DNA from: Chryseobacterium scophthalmum
GTDB taxonomy: Bacteria; Bacteroidota; Bacteroidia; Flavobacteriales; Weeksellaceae
Reading direction: 5' to 3'
Assembly (NCBI RefSeq): GCF_900143185.1
Contig: NZ_FSRQ01000002.1
Coordinates: 744,001 to 808,000, forward strand
DNA length: 64,000 bases
The notes beneath the pieces are model-generated. The model saw nothing but the letters and a program-made list of their open reading frames with translations. It searched no databases and had not been told where the DNA came from. The translations under genes were made by a program, and so were the position numbers. This document shows, piece after piece, positions 52,358-61,488 of this stretch. How positions within the stretch are numbered: position 1 is the stretch's first letter; each line of letters begins with the position of its first letter.

Positions 52358-53887
52358 CTAAGGCATTTTAAATCCTCTTTGATAGCCTCTTCCGTAATCA
52401 TCCATATATTTTATCTGGCCTGTTCCGGTGAATTTATTTAATAAGTTTTCTACATCTTTCTGAGAATTTACAGGCTTCCCGTTAATTTCAGTAATGATAT
52501 AACCGTCTACTATACCTGCCTTAGCGATTTCGCTTCCTTCTACTACATTTTTAGCAACAACTCCGTTGCTTAATCCATAGTAAGCTTTCGTTCTGTCATC
52601 CAGGCTTTGGAAATCTGCACCAATTTTTTCGGTGACGCTCAAATCAGCTTTCGTTCTTGCAGAAGTTCCGCCTTTTTGATCTTTTAAAGTAACTGTAGAG
52701 GTAGTCTCTTTTCCGTTTCTTGAGTAAGTTACCTGTACTTTATCACCTGGTCTTTTGCTTCCGATGGCAACAGAAAGATCTGCAAAATCTGTAATGTTGG
52801 CTCCGTCAATTTTGGTAATGATGTCTCCAACTTTCATTCCCGCTTCTTGTGCACCACTATTATCAGGAAGTCCTGTAATATAAACTCCAGAACCTGGTTT
52901 TATATTGGTTTTCTTTTCTTGATTGTAGTAAGCAACTTGTTGGTCATTAGATAAATCTAAAGAGTTTACACCTAAGAAACCTCTCTGTACAATCCCAAAT
53001 TTCTTAATATCCTCAATGATCTTTCTTGCCAAATTCGCAGGAACAGCAAAGCCGTAGCCTTGATAATATCCGTTTGTAGATGAAATCGCTGAGTTAATTC
53101 CAATCAAATCTCCATTTACATTTACCAATGCTCCTCCTGAGTTTCCAGGGTTAATGGCAGCATCGGTTTGTATAAAGCTTTCAATTGGGTTGGTTGCTTT
53201 TCCTTGTCCGCCCAAAATTCCTATTCCTCTTCCTTTTGCAGAAATAATTCCTGCTGTAACAGTAGAGTTTAATCCAAGAGGGTTACCTACAGCTAAAACC
53301 CATTGTCCGACTTCAACGTTATCGGAATTCGCAAAGTTTAAGAATGGCAATCCTTTTTCTTCGATTTTCAGTAATGAAATGTCAGTGTTTGGATCAGTTC
53401 CTACCAAAGTTGCGATATAAGATTTTTTATTGCTTAAAACAACTTCAAGCTTATTGGCTCCTGCTACAACGTGGTTGTTTGAAATAATATATCCATCTGG
53501 AGAAATGATTACTCCAGATCCTAAACCTGAAGGCATATTTTCTGGCGCTTGCTGTTGCTGTCTCTGTCTTTGTTGGCCTTTTCCTCCAAAAGGATCGCCG
53601 AAAAAGAAATCAAACAAATCCTGCTCAGAAGCTCTGCTTGATGCCCTGTTCTGATAATTTTTAATAGTTACAACAGCCGGAACTGTCATTTTAGATGCTT
53701 TTACAAAATCATCACCTACAGTTGCGGTATTCATTCCTACAAACGAAGCGTTGGTAGATTTTGTAAAATAAGATTGGTCACCGTTGTTAGAATCGTGACT
53801 TAGATATTGTTGCACGCCAACGGTAGTAGCTCCTGAGAGAACCCCTACAACGGCAAATGGTAAAAGTTTTTTAAAAGTACTCTTCAT
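52358..53887 (-). CDS. Do-family periplasmic serine protease (HtrA/DegP type)
   Basis: Degrades or refolds damaged envelope proteins. 509 residues: N-terminal membrane/signal segment (about 5-25), a Gln/Arg-rich insert (about 103-115) in the LA loop, trypsin-like domain with triad His139 (SNNHVVAG), Asp169 (PNTDISLLK) and Ser250 (GNSGGALVN), and two PDZ domains (about 290-395 and 410-505). Length and layout match Do proteases of Bacteroidota. Stands alone on the minus strand. Confidence 0.95.
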   Translation of the reverse strand: MKSTFKKLLPFAVVGVLSGATTVGVQQYLSHDSNNGDQSYFTKSTNASFVGMNTATVGDDFVKASKMTVPAVVTIKNYQNRASSRASEQDLFDFFFGDPFGGKGQQRQRQQQQAPENMPSGLGSGVIISPDGYIISNNHVVAGANKLEVVLSNKKSYIATLVGTDPNTDISLLKIEEKGLPFLNFANSDNVEVGQWVLAVGNPLGLNSTVTAGIISAKGRGIGILGGQGKATNPIESFIQTDAAINPGNSGGALVNVNGDLIGINSAISSTNGYYQGYGFAVPANLARKIIEDIKKFGIVQRGFLGVNSLDLSNDQQVAYYNQEKKTNIKPGSGVYITGLPDNSGAQEAGMKVGDIITKIDGANITDFADLSVAIGSKRPGDKVQVTYSRNGKETTSTVTLKDQKGGTSARTKADLSVTEKIGADFQSLDDRTKAYYGLSNGVVAKNVVEGSEIAKAGIVDGYIITEINGKPVNSQKDVENLLNKFTGTGQIKYMDDYGRGYQRGFKMP

Positions 53888-53925
53888 TGTATGTCTTCTT
53901 TGTTTGATTGTTATTTTATCTTACA

Positions 53926-53933
53926 CAAATTTA
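53926..53933 (-). promoter_or_regulatory. -7 element TAAATTTG of the HtrA gene
   Basis: Exact element on the minus strand 39 bp upstream of the start; no TTG at the -33 distance, as may be expected of a stress-regulated promoter. The 322-bp gap to trhO otherwise holds only AT-rich sequence and the trhO -7 box. Confidence 0.45.
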
Positions 53934-54167
53934 ATGCTAAATATGTATGTAAATAATCTTAAGTGTTTCACTTTTAACTAAAATTTAACGAGAATTATAC
54001 CATTTTATAGTTTATGTAATAATTATCGTATGAGTTTAACACTGCTTAAAAAATTATTAAAGACAAAATGTCATCTATTAGATTGTAAAATCAGTCAAAA
54101 AGTTAAATGGTAATTAGAGTCATAAGAAGGTGCTTTATGTCATATCAATCAAATTTGAAAAATTAAC

Positions 54168-54175
54168 TATCTTTG
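54168..54175 (+). promoter_or_regulatory. -7 element TATCTTTG before trhO
   Basis: Exact TAnnTTTG match 34 bp before the ATG at 54210. No TTG at the expected -33 position. Confidence 0.5.
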
Positions 54176-54209
54176 CAAAAATAATTTTCTCACTTAAACC
54201 GTTTATAGC

Positions 54210-55565
54210 ATGCAACTGTATAACACCTTAAGCGCAGAAGAAAGAGCTCAACTTATTGATGAAGCTGGTAAGCAACGCCTTACTTTGTCTTTCTATGCGT
54301 ATGCCAAAATTGAAAATCCCAAAAAATTTCGCGACGATTTATTTATAGCCTGGAATGCACTTGATGCATTAGGACGTATCTATGTTGCCCATGAAGGAAT
54401 TAATGCTCAAATGAGTATTCCTGCAGATCATTTGGAAGATTTTCGAAATACGCTGGAAGTCTATGATTTCATGCAAGGAATTCGTCTTAATGTTGCAGTA
54501 GAACAAGACAATCATTCTTTCTTGAAATTAACGATTAAGGTAAGACATAAAATTGTTGCCGATGGTTTGAATGATGATACTTTTGATGTAACCAATAAAG
54601 GAGTTCACTTAAAAGCACAGGAGTTTAATAACTTATTGGAAGATCCTAATACAATTGTAGTAGATTTTAGAAATCATTACGAAAGTGAAGTAGGCCATTT
54701 TGAAGGTGCAATAACTCCGGATGTGGAAAACTTCAGAGAAAGTTTACCAATTATCAACGAACAATTACAAGATTTTAAAGAAGATAAAAATCTTTTGATG
54801 TATTGTACGGGCGGAATTCGTTGTGAAAAAGCAAGTGCTTATTTCAAACATCAAGGTTTTAAAAATGTTTTCCAATTAGAAGGTGGAATTATTGAATATA
54901 CCCGTCAAATCAAAGAAGAAAATATTGAGAGCAAATTTATTGGAAAAAACTTTGTATTTGATCATCGTTTAGGTGAAAGAATTACCGACGATATTATTTC
55001 TCAGTGTCACCAATGCGGAAAACCGTGTGATAATCACACTAACTGTGCTAATGATGCTTGTCATTTGTTGTTTATTCAGTGTGATGACTGTAAAACGGCG
55101 ATGGAAAACTGTTGTTCTACAGAATGTTTAGAAATAACACACTTGCCGGTTGAAGAGCAAGTAGCCTTAAGAAAAGGATTGCAGGTTGGAAATAAAGTGT
55201 TCAGAAAAGGAAAATCTGATGCTTTGACCTTTAAAAATTCAGGAGATTTACCAAATAAACCTTTAGCAAAAGTTGATTCTAAAAATATTAGACAGAAAAT
55301 TGCAATCAAAAAAACATTGATTGGGAAAGCTGAACATTATTATACAAAATCAAAGATTGCACAGTTTTTAATTGAAAATAATGAAGTTTCAGTTGGAGAC
55401 AAAGTTTTAATCTCTGGTCCGACTACAGGAGAACAGGAAATTGCAATTACTGAAATATTTGTTGATGGAAGTTCTTGCGAAACAGCAAAAGCAGGTGATC
55501 AAGTTACTTTTGAACTTCCGTTCAGAGTTCGTTTGTCAGATAAAATATATAAAATTTTAGGATAG
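54210..55565 (+). CDS. trhO: tRNA uridine(34) hydroxylase TrhO (rhodanese family)
   Basis: Oxygen-dependent hydroxylation of U34 in tRNAs, leading to the cmo5U/mo5U type modifications. 451 residues. N-terminal acylphosphatase-like domain (about 25-115, YVAHEGINAQMS), rhodanese domain with VVDFRNHYESEVGHF and the active-site loop YCTGGIRCEKA (Cys199), then a Cys-rich zinc-like segment (about 276-316, CHQCGKPC...CDDCKTAMENCC). It continues with a C-terminal extension of about 130 residues (from about 320) with no assigned role. Longer than E. coli TrhO by about 100 residues. Confidence 0.93.
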   Translation: MQLYNTLSAEERAQLIDEAGKQRLTLSFYAYAKIENPKKFRDDLFIAWNALDALGRIYVAHEGINAQMSIPADHLEDFRNTLEVYDFMQGIRLNVAVEQDNHSFLKLTIKVRHKIVADGLNDDTFDVTNKGVHLKAQEFNNLLEDPNTIVVDFRNHYESEVGHFEGAITPDVENFRESLPIINEQLQDFKEDKNLLMYCTGGIRCEKASAYFKHQGFKNVFQLEGGIIEYTRQIKEENIESKFIGKNFVFDHRLGERITDDIISQCHQCGKPCDNHTNCANDACHLLFIQCDDCKTAMENCCSTECLEITHLPVEEQVALRKGLQVGNKVFRKGKSDALTFKNSGDLPNKPLAKVDSKNIRQKIAIKKTLIGKAEHYYTKSKIAQFLIENNEVSVGDKVLISGPTTGEQEIAITEIFVDGSSCETAKAGDQVTFELPFRVRLSDKIYKILG

Positions 55566-55590
55566 TCAATCCTCAGATTTATGATGATAT

Positions 55591-55712
55591 AAAGGTTGCG
55601 CTCCGTAGGAGCGCAACCTTTTTTTGTTCAATTAAATGTCGTTAGAAAACTCCAGAGGAGTTTTATCTGTGTAGAAACATAGTGTGAGAAAATTTGCGCT
55701 CCGTAGGAGCGC
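55591..55712. repeat. Three short palindromes of a dispersed family
   Basis: AGGTTGCGCTCC-GTA-GGAGCGCAACCT (unit 1, 55591-55621, ending in T-run and so probably also the trhO terminator), AAAACTCC-AGA-GGAGTTTT (55646-55664) and GCGCTCC-GTA-GGAGCGC (55696-55712), each followed by ATCT/ATCTGTGTAG-like flanks. Such CTCC/GGAG palindromes with ATCT tails recur in Chryseobacterium genomes. The 188-bp gap holds no gene. Confidence 0.65.
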
Positions 55713-55759
55713 TATCTCTAAAATGATTTTGTATAACACTATTTTTTATAAATTTGAAA

Positions 55760-56335
55760 ATGAAAAAATCAGATCTCAGAAAAATATATCTTGAAAAAAG
55801 AAAAAATCTGTCAAAAGATGAAATTTCTCTTTTTTCTAAAAGAATTTTTCAAAATTTCATCAATTATTTTAAACCAGTTTCTGATCAAAAAATCCATATT
55901 TTCATTCCGATTGAAAAGTTTAAAGAAATTAATACCCAGATTTTTATTGATTACTTTTTAAGCAGAAATATCAAAGTTTTTGTTCCTAAAATCGTCGATA
56001 CAAAATTGATTTCTGTTGAAATTTTCTCTGATACCCAATTTGAAACCAATAATTGGGGAATTTCTGAACCTGTTTCAAACGAAGATTCTGAAGTTTTAGA
56101 TTTTGACTTTGTGATTACTCCTTTGCTTTATTGTGATTTTAAAGGAAACAGGGTAGGGTATGGAAAGGGATTTTATGATCAATTCTTTGAAAATATTTCA
56201 AAAGATTCAAAAAAAATCGGAGTTAATTATTTTAACCCCGATGATATCATTGATGATGTCTGGGAAAACGATATTCCTCTAGATTATCTGGTTACGCCTA
56301 CTGAAGTGCTGTCTTTTTCCAGCAAGTCTGAATAA
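55760..56335 (+). CDS. 5-formyltetrahydrofolate cyclo-ligase
   Basis: Converts 5-formyl-THF to 5,10-methenyl-THF with ATP. 191 residues from the ATG at 55760 (a TTG two codons upstream is possible). Visible: basic N-terminal helix KSDLRKIYLEKRKNLS, the middle PKIVDTKLISVEIF, and the C-terminal signature RVGYGKGFYDQFF for nucleotide/folate binding. Its last 52 bp overlap, on the other strand, the end of the lipoprotein gene at 56284. Confidence 0.93.
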   Translation: MKKSDLRKIYLEKRKNLSKDEISLFSKRIFQNFINYFKPVSDQKIHIFIPIEKFKEINTQIFIDYFLSRNIKVFVPKIVDTKLISVEIFSDTQFETNNWGISEPVSNEDSEVLDFDFVITPLLYCDFKGNRVGYGKGFYDQFFENISKDSKKIGVNYFNPDDIIDDVWENDIPLDYLVTPTEVLSFSSKSE

Positions 56336-56865
56336 AATTTAATAAAATAAAATTTAAATTCTTTATTCTTTTCTGTGGCTTTAGAAACAAGGGTATATTG
56401 TGCACTTCTTTCAAAATTTCCTATTGATTTATTTTTGTCGCCAATATATTCCACATTAAATTTTGCGAAATCTAAAGTGTCTTTATCGTTGATTTTCTTG
56501 AAAACATTAATGTTACTTACTTTCACCTTTTTCACCTTCAGACTTTCAAGTTCTTTAAATAGCCCTTGGAAAGTTGTAGAGTCAGATTTCTGAAAATACT
56601 TCTCAATTTTTGAATAAATAGCGGTGTCTATTTCAGTCTTTTTATTTCCGGAAAGATAAAGAGTAGATAGGTCAAGCACATCCTGTACTTTTTGCAAAGT
56701 AATAGAGTTAATGGCTTGTGTACTGTCCATTTGTACATTGATATTGTTTGTGTTTCTTAGCTTTTCAAGATCACTTATGTTGTTGTTTTCTTCTTTTTTT
56801 GTACAGGCAATCATGATGACGCCAAGAAGTATCGTCAAAAACAAAAAGTTATTTATTGTTTTCAT
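56284..56865 (-). CDS. Lipoprotein of unknown function
   Basis: 193 residues, lipobox M-I-A-C at 18-21 followed by T-K-K-E-E-N, then a helical Asn/Thr/Leu-rich part and a C-terminal beta region (RSAQYTLVSKATEKNKEFKFYFIKFY). No family recognised. Its start overlaps the upstream membrane-anchored protein gene by 17 bp, so both are one translational unit, and its end overlaps the folate ligase gene on the opposite strand by 52 bp. Confidence 0.6.
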   Translation of the reverse strand: MKTINNFLFLTILLGVIMIACTKKEENNNISDLEKLRNTNNINVQMDSTQAINSITLQKVQDVLDLSTLYLSGNKKTEIDTAIYSKIEKYFQKSDSTTFQGLFKELESLKVKKVKVSNINVFKKINDKDTLDFAKFNVEYIGDKNKSIGNFERSAQYTLVSKATEKNKEFKFYFIKFYSDLLEKDSTSVGVTR

Positions 56866-58015
56866 GGTTTGAGATTTTAAATTTGATAGATACTATTTTT
56901 CCTTTATCTTTTTTCATTTCAATAACGTTCAGGTTTTTTAATGAAGTGGTGGGTGTAGTCACCAAAGTGATGTAGTCCTGCTTGTCTAGAGTTTCAAGAC
57001 CGTATATATCACTGTCATAAACCTGCGTTATGGTAGCTGTGTTGCTGATGAGGTTTTCCAGCTGTTTTCTTTTCTGTTTGATGAGCTGCTCAGAATTTTC
57101 GCCATTAATATCTTTTATAGAGAAATAATAAAGCGCCATCTTATAATCATCAGGTTTCAGCTCTATCGTTTCTTCTTCAGGTGCATTTTCAAGATTTCTG
57201 TTGACTTCAAGGTCTTCATAAACCGTCGAACTGATCTGCATTTTCAAAGTTTTATCCTTTGTTGGATAGATGAAACATTCTCCTGGTTTAATTCTATATA
57301 AAATAGGAGATTCGTTTTCTTTAATAACTTTAATTTCAATATCACGCTGAACATTTAAATTTCTGTCGGCATCCGTAAAACAATACTTATAAGTTTTTTG
57401 AAAAATTTCATCTTTAAAACCTAAAAGCCCCAATAAAATAACAAAAACTGATGCCGCAGCAATCCATGCAGTTCTTTGGTAGTTCTTTTTCGGTAGTTTT
57501 ATTTCTGATATTTTAGAAGATTCTAAAATAGTTTGTTTTTTTTCAATTATTTGATTTTCAGTATTGTTTTCTTGTAAAACGGTGTTTTCTTGGTTGCTAG
57601 ATACTAGTTTTGTAGGCTCTTCTTCGGTTTTAGGTAGGTTTAATGCACTTGAAACTGTTTTTTCTAATTCTTTCAGTTCATCATCACTCAAATCTTTCTC
57701 ATCACTTAATAATTCTCCTGCAAAAAGATGGTTCTTTTTAAAATCATACCATGAGTCGTAACCCGCATAGATACTCAATAAATTAAGCATATCAATACGA
57801 GGTAATTTTGAAACCGGAGAAGATTTAAAATAGGTGTAAAAAGATTTTTCACTGATGTTACCTTTAGCCTTTTTCCTAAGGTCTTCCTGAAAATATATAA
57901 TATCAATCCCCTTCCACTTAGATATTTCATCATAAGAAGGGGTGTATTCTTTCAAATATTGAGCTTGAACGTCCTTTTTGAGCTGCTCAAAATGTAAGAG
58001 GTCTAAATCTGTCAC
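56849..58015 (-). CDS. Single-pass membrane protein with helical N-terminal domain, unknown
   Basis: 388 residues. N-terminal cytoplasmic part (1-110) is helical, with SEKSFYTYFKSSPVSKLPRIDMLNLLSIYAGYDSW, a pattern seen in Bacteroidota regulatory proteins of helix-turn-helix kind. A Glu/Asn-rich linker follows, one membrane segment (about 187-203, AAASVFVILLGLLGF), and a periplasmic domain of about 180 residues (YCFTDADRNLNVQRDIEIKV...). The layout resembles a membrane-anchored one-component sensor. Overlaps the lipoprotein gene downstream by 17 bp. Function inferred only from layout. Confidence 0.6.
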   Translation of the reverse strand: MTDLDLLHFEQLKKDVQAQYLKEYTPSYDEISKWKGIDIIYFQEDLRKKAKGNISEKSFYTYFKSSPVSKLPRIDMLNLLSIYAGYDSWYDFKKNHLFAGELLSDEKDLSDDELKELEKTVSSALNLPKTEEEPTKLVSSNQENTVLQENNTENQIIEKKQTILESSKISEIKLPKKNYQRTAWIAAASVFVILLGLLGFKDEIFQKTYKYCFTDADRNLNVQRDIEIKVIKENESPILYRIKPGECFIYPTKDKTLKMQISSTVYEDLEVNRNLENAPEEETIELKPDDYKMALYYFSIKDINGENSEQLIKQKRKQLENLISNTATITQVYDSDIYGLETLDKQDYITLVTTPTTSLKNLNVIEMKKDKGKIVSIKFKISNHENNK

Positions 58016-58075
58016 TTTATAAAAAAGTAGTTAAATTGTTGATTATCAGTATTTGTTATTTGTAAAACTATTTTA

Positions 58076-58106
58076 CAAAGTTATTACAATTATTTTTCAT
58101 AAACAA
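58076..58106 (-). promoter_or_regulatory. Promoter of the membrane protein-lipoprotein operon
   Basis: Minus strand TTG (58104-58106), 20-bp spacer, TAACTTTG (58076-58083), exact consensus. Leader of about 55 nt to the ATG at 58015. Confidence 0.7.
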
Positions 58107-58121
58107 ATTTCACATCTGCTA

Positions 58122-58129
58122 TACCTTTG
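58122..58129 (+). promoter_or_regulatory. -7 element TACCTTTG before the small lipoprotein gene
   Basis: Exact TAnnTTTG match on the plus strand, 70 bp before the ATG at 58200. The -33 TTG is not clear. Divergent from the promoter at 58076-58106. Confidence 0.4.
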
Positions 58130-58199
58130 TCTTGTTCAAATAACCGAACAGAGAAAAAGATTTAAAAAACAATATTAACAAAATTAAATTTAATTTATT

Positions 58200-58427
58200 A
58201 TGAAAAAGTCATTATTCGTAGCTGCTATCGCTGTTATTTCTTTAGTTGCTTGTAAAAAAGGTGAAGCTACAACTGGAGCTGATTCTTTAAACGCTAAAGC
58301 TGATTCAGCTACTGAGCAAATCGATTCTACTGCTAAAGTTGCTACAGATTCAATCAACAAAGTTGCTGATTCTGCTACTAAAGCTATCGATTCTACTGCT
58401 AAAGTTGCTGCTCCAGCTGCTCACTAA
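58200..58427 (+). CDS. Small Ala/Ser/Lys/Thr-rich lipoprotein
   Basis: 75 residues; lipobox L-V-A-C at 15-18, then K-K-G-E. The mature part repeats D-S-A-T-x-x-I-D-S-T-A-K-V-A twice and looks like a long amphipathic helix, comparable to the LEA-like low-complexity lipoproteins of flavobacteria. A stable terminator follows and the codon use is very even, hinting at strong expression. No known function. Confidence 0.7.
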   Translation: MKKSLFVAAIAVISLVACKKGEATTGADSLNAKADSATEQIDSTAKVATDSINKVADSATKAIDSTAKVAAPAAH

Positions 58428-58449
58428 TCAGTTACGATTGAAGAATAAA

Positions 58450-58480
58450 GAACCGTTTCGCTCAGCGAGACGGTTTTTTT
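58450..58480 (+). terminator. Intrinsic terminator of the small lipoprotein gene
   Basis: AACCGT-T-TCG/CGA-G-ACGGTT stem (58451-58474, with a T-G pair) followed by a T-run. Confidence 0.88.
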
Positions 58481-58501
58481 ATGTCTTATATTAAAAAACA
58501 A

Positions 58502-59269
58502 TTAAGACTTTTTCTGTCTTAAAGCTTCATAGCATGTAATCGCTACAGCATTACTCAAATTTAATGAGTCAATACTTCCGGTCATCGGTATTAATGTATT
58601 TTGACCTTTACAATACCAGAAATCACTCAATCCTGAATGCTCTGTACCAAATAAAATTGCCGAACGTTTTGTGAAATCTCTTTCAAACATATCTTTGGAA
58701 GTTTCATCCATAATGGTTGTATAAATATTGAAACTGTTTTTCTGTAAAAATTCATAGACTTCGTTATTGTCAGCCTGAAAAACTTCCATTCCAAAAAGAC
58801 ATCCAACACTTGATCGGATTACATTGGGATTATAAAAATCTGTTTTACCGTCAGCGACAATTAAGGCATCAATTCCGAAAGCTTCACAACTTCTTAAGAT
58901 TGCACCTAAGTTTCCTGGTTTTTCAACACCTTCTACGATGATTACCGTTGAATTTTCTTTTGGTTGAAAGTTGTTTAAATGAGATTCTTTGGTTTTGTAA
59001 ACTCCGATAATTCCTTCTGAAGTCCCACGATAAGCAATTTTTTCATACACTTTGTCACTCACCAAATGAATTTTCTCTTTAGGAGTATTTCCTTTGAAAA
59101 TGTTTTCGCAGATATAGAATTCTACAGCTTCAAAATTGTATTTCTGAGCTCTTTCGTTTTCCTGTTGTCCTTCTACTACAAAAACTCCCGATTTTTTACG
59201 AAAACGGTTGTCTGTAAGAAGTTTGGTAATATGTTTTATCTTTTCGTTTTGAAAACTTTCGATGATCAT
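58502..59269 (-). CDS. SpoU/TrmH-family RNA 2'-O-methyltransferase
   Basis: Methylates a ribose 2'-OH of rRNA or tRNA with SAM; SPOUT fold. 255 residues from the ATG at 59269 (MIIESFQNEKIKHITKLL). An upstream ATG at 59329 is ruled out because the promoter lies between the two. Motifs: N-terminal RRM-like substrate part, EGVEKPGNLGAILRSCEAFG (motif 1), LFGTEHSGLS (motif 2), IPMTGSIDSLNLSNAVAI (motif 3, knot and SAM site). The exact target nucleotide cannot be told. Confidence 0.93.
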   Translation of the reverse strand: MIIESFQNEKIKHITKLLTDNRFRKKSGVFVVEGQQENERAQKYNFEAVEFYICENIFKGNTPKEKIHLVSDKVYEKIAYRGTSEGIIGVYKTKESHLNNFQPKENSTVIIVEGVEKPGNLGAILRSCEAFGIDALIVADGKTDFYNPNVIRSSVGCLFGMEVFQADNNEVYEFLQKNSFNIYTTIMDETSKDMFERDFTKRSAILFGTEHSGLSDFWYCKGQNTLIPMTGSIDSLNLSNAVAITCYEALRQKKS

Positions 59270-59295
59270 AAATGGGGAATGATTGATAATTGATG

Positions 59296-59325
59296 CAAAA
59301 ATAAGATTTACATCAGACTTATCAA
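59296..59325 (-). promoter_or_regulatory. Promoter of the SpoU methyltransferase gene
   Basis: Minus strand TTG (59323-59325), 19-bp spacer, TATTTTTG (59296-59303), exact consensus. Because it lies inside the longer possible frame, it supports the start at 59269. Confidence 0.75.
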
Positions 59326-59454
59326 TCATTCATTGGCGGAAGATTAGTTATATAATTTAGTGTATTTGATTAAAAATCAATTCTCAATTGTAAATTTTGC
59401 TTTACAAATGAGTTTAAAATTGACAAACGAAGTGAATTGACTATTCACGTTTAT

Positions 59455-60945
59455 CTATTCATCACTTATATTTCCAATCAAGCTTTGTGGAAGCTCTTTT
59501 TTATTTTTAATTCCTAAAGATTTTAGTTTCTGAGTCTGGACAATTAAATTGTCATTTCCTGTGTAGAGTTGCTTGTAAGCATCATTGTAAACATTTTTTG
59601 CTAAGTCTAAATTTTTTCCAACCTTTTCAAGATTTTCTACGAAACCTGCAAATTTGTCGTATAATTTAGCACCACGCTCGGCAATTTCCATGGAATTTCT
59701 GTTCTGATATTCTCTTTTCCAAAGATCAGCGATTAGTTTTAATGAAGTAATCAGGTTGCTTGGATTTAAAAGTAAAATTCTTTTCTCGTAAGCGAAATTC
59801 CAAAGGTTTTGATCCGCCTGCATTGCAGCAATATAAGCCGGTTCGCTCGGAATAAACATCATGACAAAGTCTAAAGATTTTCCGTAATCGTCGTACGCTT
59901 TTTGACTCAATTGACTGATGTGAGTTTTGATGGAAGATAAATGCTGGTTGACTTTAATTTGATAGATGTCTGAATCTGTTTCGTCTACCAATTCTGTAAA
60001 GGCGGTCAAAGAAACTTTGGAATCGATGATCACATTTCTTTCGTCGGGATATTTTACAACTGCATCAGGACGCATTTTTTTACCCGAAAACTCTGAAAAC
60101 AAAGCTTTATTATCTTCATCTCTCAGTTCGTGCTCCAGGAAATATTCTCTTCCTTTTACCAATCCTGATTTCTCTAAAATGCTTTCCAGAATCATTTCGC
60201 CCCAATTTCCCTGAGTTTTGCTTTCACCTTTCAGAGCTTTGGTCAGTTTTTTAGCATCTTCCGAAATTTGTTGGTTGAGCAAAGCCAATTCTTTCACTTT
60301 TTCAGCCAGAGAAAAACGTTCTTTATTTTCCTTTTCATAAGCTTCGTTGACTTTATTTTTTAAATCATTGATTTTCTCCTGAAAAGGTTCAAGGATATTT
60401 TTAAGATTATTTTGATTGACCGTTGTGAATTTTTCTGTTTTTTCTTCTAGAATTTTGTTCGCCAAATTTTCAAACTGCAGTTTTCCTTCTTCCTGAATTT
60501 TTTTAATCTCTTCTTTCTGAGTTTCTAAAGATTGTTGTAAACCTTCATTTTGAGCAGATAATTCTGAATTTTTAGCATATAAATGTTGCTTTTCATTCAA
60601 AATCAATTCAATTTGAGCGTTTTGTTTTTGATTTAAAAATTTTTGTTCATCAAATTGTGTTTGGAGAAAAGTGTTTTCTGCTGAGATTTTGGAGAACTCA
60701 TTTTTAAGATCATTCAATAAATCAGATTGTTGAAGATTTAAATTTTTTTCATTTTTAATAATTTGATCTAAATCCTGAATCTTCAGATTCAAATTTTCTA
60801 AATCAGCTTTAGTTTTAATATGTAAATAATTCAATTCATCATAAGAACTTCTTGAAACCATAGAAGATTTCAAAACAAAATAAACTAAAATAGCGCCGAT
60901 AATTCCTCCGGCAAAACATCCAATGATGAGATAAGTGATTTCCAT
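59455..60945 (-). CDS. rmuC: DNA recombination protein RmuC
   Basis: Limits inversions and helps genome stability; nuclease-like fold of the PD-(D/E)XK type. 496 residues: an N-terminal membrane anchor (about 4-25), a long coiled coil (about 30-230), then the RmuC domain with ALKGESKTQGNWGEMILESILEKSGL, RPDAVVKYPDERNVIIDSKVSL (catalytic core) and FVMMFIPSEPAYIAA. Length normal. Confidence 0.95.
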   Translation of the reverse strand: MEITYLIIGCFAGGIIGAILVYFVLKSSMVSRSSYDELNYLHIKTKADLENLNLKIQDLDQIIKNEKNLNLQQSDLLNDLKNEFSKISAENTFLQTQFDEQKFLNQKQNAQIELILNEKQHLYAKNSELSAQNEGLQQSLETQKEEIKKIQEEGKLQFENLANKILEEKTEKFTTVNQNNLKNILEPFQEKINDLKNKVNEAYEKENKERFSLAEKVKELALLNQQISEDAKKLTKALKGESKTQGNWGEMILESILEKSGLVKGREYFLEHELRDEDNKALFSEFSGKKMRPDAVVKYPDERNVIIDSKVSLTAFTELVDETDSDIYQIKVNQHLSSIKTHISQLSQKAYDDYGKSLDFVMMFIPSEPAYIAAMQADQNLWNFAYEKRILLLNPSNLITSLKLIADLWKREYQNRNSMEIAERGAKLYDKFAGFVENLEKVGKNLDLAKNVYNDAYKQLYTGNDNLIVQTQKLKSLGIKNKKELPQSLIGNISDE

Positions 60946-60965
60946 AATTCAGAAAAAAGATAATT

Positions 60966-61478
60966 TTAGGCAAAAAAGATTTTTATTAATGTAATAAACA
61001 TGAATGAAATTCCCGCTACCAAACAAAGTGTTGCAATAATAAGTGAATATTTTGAAAAATCTAAATCATTTTCAAATGACTTGCTTTCGCTTTGGATTTT
61101 TTTTTCAATTTTTTCCTTTTCTTGAATATTGATTTCCTGTGTAAACTTATTACGTAAACGTAATTTTCTGATGTGATGAGTCATATTGTCACTTGAAAAA
61201 TAACGATGCGCTAAACATGAACAAACTGAAACAATTAATAAAACTACGGTAATGATGAATAGGCTTTTGCTTTCCTGGAAGGATTTCTGAAGTAAGCCAC
61301 ACTGTTTACTGTCGTTGATTAATTTTGGTAAATATCCAATGATTGCAAGTGTAAGTAAGGCAATTCTTAAAATTTCTGATGAATATTGCTGATATTTTTC
61401 CAGAATAATAAAATCTGCTTTATATGAGTTTTCTTCAATGGGAAGATGACCGAAATATTTTTCTCTTGAGGATCTCAT
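60966..61478 (-). CDS. Three-TM membrane protein of unknown function
   Basis: 170 residues, three hydrophobic segments (about 33-50, 72-90, 145-168) with a basic/acidic helical loop between (NIQEKEKIEKKIQSESKS). No family recognised. Its ATG is 10 bp behind the stop of the DUF5995 gene, so the two are one operon. Confidence 0.65.
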   Translation of the reverse strand: MRSSREKYFGHLPIEENSYKADFIILEKYQQYSSEILRIALLTLAIIGYLPKLINDSKQCGLLQKSFQESKSLFIITVVLLIVSVCSCLAHRYFSSDNMTHHIRKLRLRNKFTQEINIQEKEKIEKKIQSESKSFENDLDFSKYSLIIATLCLVAGISFMFITLIKIFFA

Positions 61479-61488
61479 GGTTTTTATT

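Noticed and set aside
59270..59329. Longer start of the SpoU methyltransferase
   Set aside because: A consensus promoter lies inside this stretch, so the ATG at 59269 is the likely start.
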